Below, in pieces: positions 53,362-59,443 of a stretch of 59,443 nucleotides of DNA. Below the pieces are notes generated by a model that worked only from the letters and a program-made list of their open reading frames with translations, had not been told where the DNA came from and ran no database searches. Positions within the stretch are counted from its first letter, which is position 1. Each line of letters opens with the position of its first letter. The position numbers and the translations under genes were made by a program. Source of the stretch: CAVPCY01 sp963702525 (GTDB lineage: Bacteria > Actinomycetota > Coriobacteriia > Anaerosomatales > PHET01); the NCBI GenBank assembly GCA_963702525.1, contig CAVPCY010000008.1, positions 1 to 59,443 on the forward strand. Direction: 5' to 3'.

Positions 53362-53461
53362 TTCCGAGTGAGGGCTGAGTGCCCGCAAGGGGCGTGCGAG
53401 TTCGACTCTCGCCTCAGACACGATGAACGCAAAGCGGCTCTCAGAAGCGGAGGAGCCGCTT
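53362..53461 (+). pseudogene. tRNA-Leu pseudogene plus terminator (copy C)
   Basis: TTCCGAGTG at the 5' side joins directly to AGGGCTGAGTGCCCGCAAGG, so the D arm and most of the anticodon arm are deleted. The variable arm, T arm (GCGAGTTCGACTCTCGC) and acceptor 3' strand CTCAGAC are kept, but the end reads ACGA in place of ACCA. A hairpin AGCGGCTC/GAGCCGCT (53433-53460) follows in the same place as behind the intact tRNA. It marks the right edge of the proposed island. Confidence 0.75.
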
Positions 53462-53552
53462 GTGCTGCTCGGCGGCCGGAGATCGGGCATCGGTGCAGCG
53501 AATGGGCGTTCGCATCAGCCTCGGAAGCAGTCGTGATCTCGCCTTGCGTCTG

Positions 53553-53558
53553 TATACT
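53553..53558 (+). promoter_or_regulatory. Candidate -10 (TATACT) for the M6 protease
   Basis: TATACT, 78 bases before the ATG of the protease gene. The -35 region is not convincing. Confidence 0.3.
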
Positions 53559-53636
53559 GCGTCGCAGGCGCTCAGATGCTGCCGCCGCCGTCGCAAGGGC
53601 GCTCAGGAGCGTCCGCGCTTGTCGCGTGGTGGTGCG

Positions 53637-56225
53637 ATGGAGGGCAGGTTGAGGGCGACGAGTCTCGCGCTGCACGAGTTGCTGAGTATCGGCCGACTAC
53701 TGCGGGCCGTTGCGGCCGTCGTGGCGGTGACCACATGCTTCGCGACTGTCGCGCTTCTGCGCTTGAGCCGCCGCGCCCAGGCGAGCTCGAGCGGATGCGG
53801 CGGGAAGGCACGCTGTCGGCGGCTCAGGGGCGGGCGAAGGCGCTCGGCAATCACGAGTTGGCACCCGACCTTGCGGCGAAGCTTGCACCGCGCAACTTGC
53901 CCCTGCCCACGACCGGCAACATGTTTGGCCTATCAGTATGGACGCCGCCGCTCGACTGGGCCTTGCCCAAGCGCATGCCAGCCACGGGGGTCGTTCGTGT
54001 CCGTCGTGCTCATAGACTTCGAGGACTACCCCGCGACCGTGACGACGGCCCAACTCCAGCAGCTCCTCTCTGGAGACGGCTTTGACGGATATGCCCCTGT
54101 CGAGAGTCTTCGGAACTACTACCTGCGGTCTTCATACGGCAAGTTGGACATCCGGCCAGACGTTCTCGGCATCTACCACTACCCGGGCCCTCGAAGCGCC
54201 GTCGACTCGTCGACAGACAGCGCAGAACGGCAGCTCGTAGAGGACGCCTTGAGTTACTTCGATCAGCGAGGGCACGACTTCTCGGTTTACGACGCAAATG
54301 CCGATGGCCGGATCGACTACGAGATCGTCTACTGGACGGGCCCTCGGGGGGCCTGGTCGTCGTTCTGGTGGGGGCACTACGTACCGCGCCTTCAGCGCGT
54401 TTAGGGTGGATGGAAAGACCCTGTCGACCTGGTCCTGGCAATGGGCTCCAACTGCGGACAACCTGACCGCGAGAGTCGTCATTCATGAGACCGGCCACGC
54501 ACTCGGTCTGCCGGATCTCTACGACTACGACGATACCGTTGGACCCCAGGGCGGTGTTGAGTACTGGGACATGATGGACAGCAACAACGGCGACCACAAT
54601 GCGTTCAGCAAGTGGCTCCTCGGATGGCTGACGCTGTCGATCGTCTCGGCTGCATCGCAGCAGGTCGAGCTCAGGCCGGCCGCTCTTCATCCCGATGCGC
54701 TCGTCGCATGCCGAACTACTCGATCACAGATCCGCTTGGCGAGTTCTACCTATTCGAGGCTGGACGCCAGGCCGGCAACGACACTACATCCACCTATCCG
54801 GCCGATGCCGCGCTCCAGATCTGGCACTTTGATGCGGGTCCTCGCCTTGTCGGGTGGCCTGGCTACGGCTTCCGATTCAACAACTGGTACACATCACACA
54901 AGTTCGCTCGAGTGATGGAAGCGGACGGTCGCGAAGACATCGAGAACCTCCGCGGGGCCGACGCAGGCGATCTCTACCAGCCGGGGCAGACGTTGGGGCC
55001 GAGCACAACCCCAAGCAGCACGCCCTACTACGGCGCGCGCTCAGGTGTGACCATCTCGGATATCTCTCGCGTGCCGGAGGGTCTTTCGCTTACGGCTGGC
55101 ATCGGCCCGTACGACTACGACTTCGCGCCTCCGATCTCTAGCTCGACCGCGCCTGATGAGTGGACGAACCAGTTGGCGAACGTGACCGTCTCGGCTATCG
55201 ACGTCAGTCCGTACGTATCCTTACTCGCAGTGCCCGAGTGGGGATTCGTCTCTAAGGATTTCAACGGTTTGAGCATCTCCGGCGAGGGCACCACCGCCGT
55301 GGAGTTCCGCTCGGTCGACTTCGCAGGCAACGCCGAGGAAACCCGAACCGCCTACGTCAGGGTCGACAAGACGAAGCCGACGGTGACATGTGAGACGCAG
55401 GGCTCCTACGCGCAGTTCGCGCCAATCGTTATTCGCGCGACTGATTCGCTCTCCGGAATCGACGCGGTGTACAGCCGGCTGGATTCGGGGTATGAGGCCG
55501 TTGGGTCGACGGTGGTAGTGCAGAGCGCGGGCCCGCACACGCTCGAGTACTGGGCGACAGACGCGGCCGGCAACGCGTCGGCACATACGACGAGGTCGTT
55601 CGTCGTGAATCACCGGACCGCCACCTCGCTGACCACCAAGTTCTCAACGATCGGGTATGCAGTGAGGACGGCGATGGGGGGCAGTGTCTCGGACGACGGT
55701 GTTGGCGTCTCGGGACTCACCGTGCGCTCGCAGCACTCAGCGGACAACAGGACGTGGAAGGACACCGGCTCCACGGCTGTGACGCAATCGGGAGGCGGCT
55801 TCACGCTCTATGCCGCTCCCGGGTCTAGGACGTACTACCGTGTGCGCACCGCCGCGGGCACTGGCTACCTGGGCTCTGTTTCCGGTCCGATCGTGCTCAT
55901 GCCCAGGGTGCGCATGACCCGTTCGACCTCCTGGTCGACGCTGTCCCGCCGCAGGACCTACCACGCCAAGGGCTACATAGAGCCGAAGCATCACTCCTCT
56001 AGGAGCAAAGTGCGGATCAGGGCCTACAAGAGGGGCAAAGACGGCGACTACCGCTACGTGAAGTCGTTTGTGGCGAGCTACTCCCGCCACTCGACGACCA
56101 AGACGCGGTACGAGGCGGCGGTCAAGCTCGAGTCGAAGGGCCAATGGAAGCTCGTGGCCTACCACCCGCAGGACTCGAACAACGCTGAGACCTACGGCAC
56201 GCCGGACTACGTGCGGGTGAAGTAG
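53637..56225 (+). CDS. Secreted M6 family metalloprotease with Ig-like repeat, frame broken several times
   Basis: A secreted or surface protease of about 860 codons. The N-terminus has a hydrophobic export segment (LLRAVAAVVAVTTCFATVA). After breaks near 53770 and 54000 the catalytic part reads SVVLIDFEDYPATVTTAQL, LRNYYLRSSYGKLDIRPDV and VYDANADGRIDYEIVYWTGP. A break near 54385 precedes RVVIHETGHALGLPDLYDYD, the HExxHxxGxxD zinc site of M6/InhA-type proteases, with WDMMDSNNGDHNAFSKWLLG downstream. A break near 54700 leads to an uninterrupted C-terminal half with an Ig-like repeat (TNQLANVTVSAIDVSPYVS, TRTAYVRVDKTKPTVTC). The final domain SKVRIRAYKRGKDGDYRYVK, GQWKLVAYHPQDSNNAETYG looks like a cell-surface repeat. 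The catalytic residues are intact. Confidence 0.87.
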
Positions 56226-56255
56226 AGCGTGTCCGGATTACCGCGTGTGACATAG

Positions 56256-56287
56256 CGCGTCAGCCGTTCGTGCGAGTGACGGCGCGT
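56256..56287 (+). terminator. Imperfect hairpin after the protease gene
   Basis: GCGCGTCA pairs with TGACGGCGCG with one bulge, about 30 bases after the stop. No U-tract follows. The rest of 56226-56650 holds tRNA-Cys on the minus strand and the upstream region of the next gene. Confidence 0.35.
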
Positions 56288-56333
56288 TGGCATCTACTGA
56301 CTATGCGTTACAGCGTTTCCGCTGGCAAAGGTC

Positions 56334-56407
56334 TGGAGGCGACGCCTGGATTCGAACCAGGGCTAGAGGCTTTGCAGGCCTCTGCCTTACCACTTGGCCA
56401 CGTCGCC
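56334..56407 (-). tRNA. tRNA-Cys (anticodon GCA)
   Basis: On the minus strand the acceptor GGCGACG pairs with CGTCGCC, followed by T and encoded CCA. The anticodon arm GAGGC-CTGCAAA-GCCTC gives anticodon GCA. The T arm is CCTGGTTCGAATCCAGG. It is a normal 74-base class I tRNA. Confidence 0.97.
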
Positions 56408-56650
56408 GTGTGCCCGTTGGGCTGTATCGGCATAGTCGCGGAGTCACTGTAGTGACGTCGGCGTTGCGCGAGAAGCGGGCAAGAGCCCGACAGCCGCTCG
56501 AGTGGGGTAGCAGCGGTCACGAAGCGACCACCAGGGCTCCGCCAGCAGGAGCAGAGACGGTCGGGTCGCGGGCGCGGCGGCCCGGGCTGTATTCTTGGCA
56601 GCGAGGGGATTCTCGGCCGGACGCGTAGGCGCGGGGGAGGGAGGGCTGCC

Positions 56651-58015
56651 GTGAGCGTGGATGCGCAACAGGGACTCGAGTCGCGAATCGATCGATGGCG
56701 GGCCTACGCCCTCGCGCAGGGCGACGCCGAGACGCACGTCGCTCTGGTAGAGGGCAGGCTGCGCGATCAGGCAGCCAGTCTCGTTGACGCCGGCTTGGAT
56801 GCCGACGAGACCTTCCTCGTGGCTCTCAAGCGCGTTGCAGCAAGCGATGAGGCTTCCTGCGGTTTCGCTCGCTCGCACTTCGATGAGCTGTGGAGCCAGC
56901 CCGTCGCGATCGAGGGCGACCAGGGTCCGGCCCGCAGTGTCACGGCCGAGTTCCGGGTCGTGCTCGGATGTGCGATCGCTGCCGCGCTCGCGATCAAGGT
57001 CCCGATGCTGTTCGGACTGGAATTCGACGGTGATGGCGGGAGCTTCTACGCGCGGAATCTGAGCCTGTTCGTCCTGCCGTTCTTGGCGACCTACTTCATT
57101 TGGATGCGAGGGTTGAGCAGGAAAGGCATCGCCGGTCTGGCCACCGCCTTCGTCGCCGGCGCGGTGTTCGCGAATGCATATCCCTTCACGCCGGGCGGAT
57201 CTACGGAGATCCTGACCGCCATCCACCTGCCTATCGCTCTGTGGCTTGCGGTTGGTGTGGCCTACGTCTCGGGCGATTGGCTGTCCGATGCCCGGCGCAT
57301 GGAGTACGTGCGATTCACGGGGGAGTGGTTTGTCACATATGCGCTCGTAGCGCTGGGTGGTGGGGTTCTCGTCGGGATAACCGTCGGCGTCTTCGAGGCG
57401 ATCGGTCTCGACGTGACGGCGTTCATGTCCGAGTGGGTGCTTCCGTGTGGCGCCATGGGCGCCGTCATCGTGGCGGCGTGGCTGGTCGGTTCGCGTCGCA
57501 ACCTCGTGGGTGGGATGGCGCCCATGCTGGCGCGCGTGTTCACTCCGCTGTTCGCACTCATGCTCGTGGCTCTACTCGTCGGCGTCGTCTGGACGCGGGG
57601 CGTCATCGACGTCGAGCGTGAGGTGCTCATACTGTTCGACCTGCTCCTGGTGGTGGTGCTGGCGCTGCTGCTCTATGCGTTCTCGGCCCGCGACCGGCTC
57701 TCCGAGCCGGGGCTCTTCGACTGGATCCAACTCATGCTCGTCGGGTGCGCCTTGGCCGTGGACGTGTTCGCGCTTCTCAACATCGCAAGCCGCCTGACCG
57801 AGTACGGCTTCAGCGCGAACAAGACGGCCGCGCTCGGCCTGAATCTCATTCTGCTGGTCAACTTGGCGTGGTCGGCGTTCCTGCAGACGGGGTTCTTGAG
57901 ATCGCGACGCGGTTTCGGAGCCGTCGAGCGATGGCAGATGCGCTACCTGCCCGTGTATGCGCTGTGGGCTGCGACCGTCGTTGTCGCCTTCCCGCCGCTG
58001 TTCGGCTTCGCCTGA
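56651..58015 (+). CDS. Polytopic membrane protein with permease-prefix-like N-terminus
   Basis: A complete 454-residue protein. The first 70 residues (LESRIDRWRAYALAQGDAET, VALVEGRLRDQAASLVDAGL, DADETFLVALKRVA) resemble the permease prefix domain found before ABC-type permeases and other membrane proteins. About ten to eleven hydrophobic helices follow, for example VLGCAIAAALAIKVPMLFGL, LSLFVLPFLATYFIWMRGL, LVALGGGVLVGITVGVFEAI and VLILFDLLLVVVLALLLYAF. No transport motif, ATPase or catalytic site is seen. The helix pattern recalls DUF4153-like proteins, but I cannot confirm that. GTG 56651 follows GGGAGGGAGGG. The neighbours (tRNA-Cys, PASTA lipoprotein) give no clue. Confidence 0.85.
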   Translation: MSVDAQQGLESRIDRWRAYALAQGDAETHVALVEGRLRDQAASLVDAGLDADETFLVALKRVAASDEASCGFARSHFDELWSQPVAIEGDQGPARSVTAEFRVVLGCAIAAALAIKVPMLFGLEFDGDGGSFYARNLSLFVLPFLATYFIWMRGLSRKGIAGLATAFVAGAVFANAYPFTPGGSTEILTAIHLPIALWLAVGVAYVSGDWLSDARRMEYVRFTGEWFVTYALVALGGGVLVGITVGVFEAIGLDVTAFMSEWVLPCGAMGAVIVAAWLVGSRRNLVGGMAPMLARVFTPLFALMLVALLVGVVWTRGVIDVEREVLILFDLLLVVVLALLLYAFSARDRLSEPGLFDWIQLMLVGCALAVDVFALLNIASRLTEYGFSANKTAALGLNLILLVNLAWSAFLQTGFLRSRRGFGAVERWQMRYLPVYALWAATVVVAFPPLFGFA

Positions 58016-58022
58016 CGGCCGG

Positions 58023-58523
58023 CTACTTGGCGATGTAGACCTTCACGCGCGTCTCGCTTTCGACCTTCTCGCCCGGGTCCGGGCTCTGGTCGAAGACCAC
58101 GCCCGGCGTGCTGTCGTGCGATTCCGTGACGATCTCAATGGCGAGCCCTGCATCCTGCAGGGCGAGTGTCGATCAAGTTCGTTTCCCACCGATGACGTCG
58201 GGCACGCTTACAAGCTCCTCTGCTGGCACGGCAACCACCAGATCGATCTTCGCGCCAGCAGGGCTCTGGGTATCCGCCCCTGGACTCTGAGAGACGACCT
58301 TGGCGTCGCCGCCTGCCGGTGCTGCCTCGGTGGTGACTTGTCCCGTGGCGAAGCCCTCTTTCTCGATCACCGAGCACGCACCCGATTGCGTCAGGCCCAC
58401 CACGTTCGGGACAGCGGCGGTGTCTGCCGCGGGCTGAGACCCTCCAGATGGGGTGCATCCTAGGATCGTGACCGACACTGCGATGAACGCCACGCAAGCG
58501 ATTCGAAGAACGCGCCTGCTCAT
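58023..58523 (-). CDS. PASTA-domain lipoprotein, interrupted by a TGA in the second PASTA repeat
   Basis: A small secreted lipoprotein of about 166 codons. The signal is LRIACVAFIAVSVTILGC with lipobox ILGC, so the mature protein starts at a lipid-modified Cys. PASTA repeat 1 runs from VPNVVGLTQSGACSVIEKEG to DTQSPAGAKIDLVVAV. Repeat 2 begins VSVPDVIGG and then meets a TGA near 58171. The same frame carries on as LALQDAGLAIEIV, GVVFDQSPDPGEKVESETRV and KVYIAK to the stop at 58023. Two compensating one-base errors on either side of the TGA would restore a normal repeat (VIGGNELDR...). ATG 58523 follows GGAGGGGG. PASTA domains bind peptidoglycan fragments, usually on Ser/Thr kinases. A free lipoprotein form is less common. 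Confidence 0.82.
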
Positions 58524-58700
58524 TGGAACCCCCTCCAATGCCGCCGCACGCAACGAGCAACCCTCAGACAGCATGTACCCATGCCACGCAGCAGGAGTCT
58601 CGTGAGACACAGGCGCTGCGAGTGCGAGGTTGCCGCATACTGGAGGTGGCGCGGGCGGGTCGCACAACCGCGCAGTTGGTTCGAGATGGAGGTGCGGACT

Positions 58701-59420
58701 ATGTCCAGCCAGGCGGCCCCAAACCAACCGATCGATCGGCGGGTATTCGTTGTGGGCCTCGGTGCCGCGCTGCTGGTCGGCTGCGCGCCCCGCAGCGCAG
58801 AACCGTCGCGCACGGCGGGTGGGGCTGACACTCGTCCGATCGGATCCGCGGAGTCGACCGTTTCTGTTGGCAGAAAGCCCGGCGGGCTGCTTGATGCCAT
58901 CGAGCGACGTCGATCGATTCGCACCTACACTGAAGCCGCTGTTCCAGAGGAAGACATCGCGCTTCTTGCATGGGCCGCACAGGGCGTGACCAACGCCGAG
59001 CGAGGACTGCGTGCAGCACCCTCGGCCCTGGCCGCCTATCCGCTTCGGCTCTACGTCGCCACGGCGGAGTCGCTGCGCCTCTACGATCCGAGCCAGGACG
59101 GATTCAGCCCGGTACGGAATCGGGACGTCCGGCCGGAGCTCGTTGAGGCCTCGGGGCAGTCCTCGGTAGGCCAGGCACCGGTGGTCTTCGTTCTCACGGG
59201 CCGCTACGGCATATTGGAGCAGGAGCTTGCCGAGAAGGCGCAGCGGTGCGTTCACCTCGAGGCGGGGCACGCCGCGCAGAACCTCGTTCTGACTGCTACG
59301 AGCCTTGGGCTTGGCAGCGTGACCGCAGGCTCGTTCGAGGATTCGCTGGTGCGCAAGGTCCTCCGTGCGAACGAGGATGAAACGCCGCTCTATCTCATAC
59401 CTGTCGGGCACCCCGCCTAG
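58701..59420 (+). CDS. SagB/ThcOx-type nitroreductase-fold dehydrogenase, lipoprotein
   Basis: A complete 239-residue protein. The N-terminus PIDRRVFVVGLGAALLVGC has a twin-Arg-like start and lipobox LVGC, so export as a lipoprotein, possibly by the Tat route with FMN bound, is likely. The enzyme domain begins LLDAIERRRSIRTYTEAAVP, then AWAAQGVTNAERGLRAAPSA, LAAYPLRLYVATAESLRLYD, and ends HLEAGHAAQNLVLTATSLGL, GSVTAGSFEDSLVRKVL, LYLIPVGHP. This is the FMN-binding SagB-type fold, here without a YcaO or leader-peptide partner in sight. ATG 58701 follows GGAGG. In-frame extension upstream to 58581 has no family similarity. The electron donor and substrate are unknown. Confidence 0.9.
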   Translation: MSSQAAPNQPIDRRVFVVGLGAALLVGCAPRSAEPSRTAGGADTRPIGSAESTVSVGRKPGGLLDAIERRRSIRTYTEAAVPEEDIALLAWAAQGVTNAERGLRAAPSALAAYPLRLYVATAESLRLYDPSQDGFSPVRNRDVRPELVEASGQSSVGQAPVVFVLTGRYGILEQELAEKAQRCVHLEAGHAAQNLVLTATSLGLGSVTAGSFEDSLVRKVLRANEDETPLYLIPVGHPA

Positions 59421-59443
59421 CCGGCTTCTAGCAGCGGTTTCGC

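Larger units (their letters stand above)
42744..53461. mobile_element. Candidate genomic island at tRNA-Leu(GAG)
   Basis: The region is bounded by the intact tRNA-Leu with terminator (42744-42876) and by a decayed tRNA-Leu with terminator (53362-53461). A second decayed 3' copy (43018-43081) suggests stepwise insertion. The cargo is a cyclase-ATPase-TPR regulator, a four-gene sugar ABC transporter, and a UroD-like/HgdB-like pair. No integrase, transposase or phage gene is visible, so if it is an island its recombinase has been lost. Gene order on either side (peptide operon; secreted protease, tRNA-Cys) looks like backbone. Transfer is inference from the repeats alone. Confidence 0.5.

Noticed and set aside
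53248..53652. A 134-residue frame between the HgdB-like gene and the protease
   Set aside because: It translates the T arm of the tRNA-Leu remnant (GACEFDSRLRH), a known artefact; no start signal or family match.
58060..58200. Selenocysteine or pyrrolysine recoding at the PASTA TGA
   Set aside because: PASTA lipoproteins are not selenoproteins and compensating base errors explain the break; TGA is also used as a normal stop by many genes here.

Overview
The window is high-GC DNA with actinobacterial gene order (uvrC-rapZ-yvcK-whiA followed by gap-pgk-tpiA-gpmI-secG) and an anaerobic flavour: a tungsten/molybdenum aldehyde ferredoxin oxidoreductase, a 2-hydroxyacyl-CoA dehydratase-like protein, LarE and a PduO-type cobalamin adenosyltransferase. 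The best guess is an uncultured or environmental relative of Coriobacteriia. That placement is inference from gene content only.

Layout. 0.2-3.5 kb (mostly minus): an aldehyde ferredoxin oxidoreductase with two MoaD/ThiS-like sulfur carriers and a ThiF/MoeB-like activating enzyme. 3.6-8.8 kb: hemerythrin, then coaE, a lytic transglycosylase and uvrB in overlapping order, an anchored hypothetical protein and a small Cys-rich protein. 8.85-11.5 kb: an ArsR-type repressor and a P1B heavy-metal ATPase behind a near-perfect 12-2-12 operator. 11.6-18.3 kb: phospholipase D-type cardiolipin synthase, a UbiB-like kinase, larE, acs and a cobalamin adenosyltransferase. 18.3-22.2 kb (minus): amt-glnB-glnD nitrogen operon. 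22.5-31.4 kb: uvrA, an MFS exporter, uvrC, rapZ, yvcK, whiA. 31.5-36.6 kb: lower glycolysis and secG. 36.8-42.7 kb: a peptide/dipeptide ABC transporter operon. 42.74 kb: tRNA-Leu(GAG).

42.7-53.5 kb looks like an island at the tRNA-Leu gene. The 3' end of the tRNA plus its terminator recurs in decayed form at 43.02 kb and again at 53.36-53.46 kb. Between these copies lie a class III cyclase-ATPase-TPR signalling protein, a complete CUT1-type sugar ABC transporter (minus strand), and a UroD/MtaA-like methyltransferase paired with a 2-hydroxyacyl-CoA dehydratase-like protein. No integrase is visible. After it come a secreted M6 metalloprotease, tRNA-Cys (minus), a polytopic membrane protein, a PASTA lipoprotein and a SagB-type nitroreductase lipoprotein.

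A major caveat is that more than forty one-base reading-frame breaks interrupt otherwise well-conserved genes, including essential ones (gap, pgk, gpmI, uvrA, uvrC, glnD, amt). Most are best explained by one extra base. This looks like insertion-biased sequencing error, not mass pseudogenisation. For such genes I give the full span of the gene as inferred from joining the frames and note where the breaks lie.
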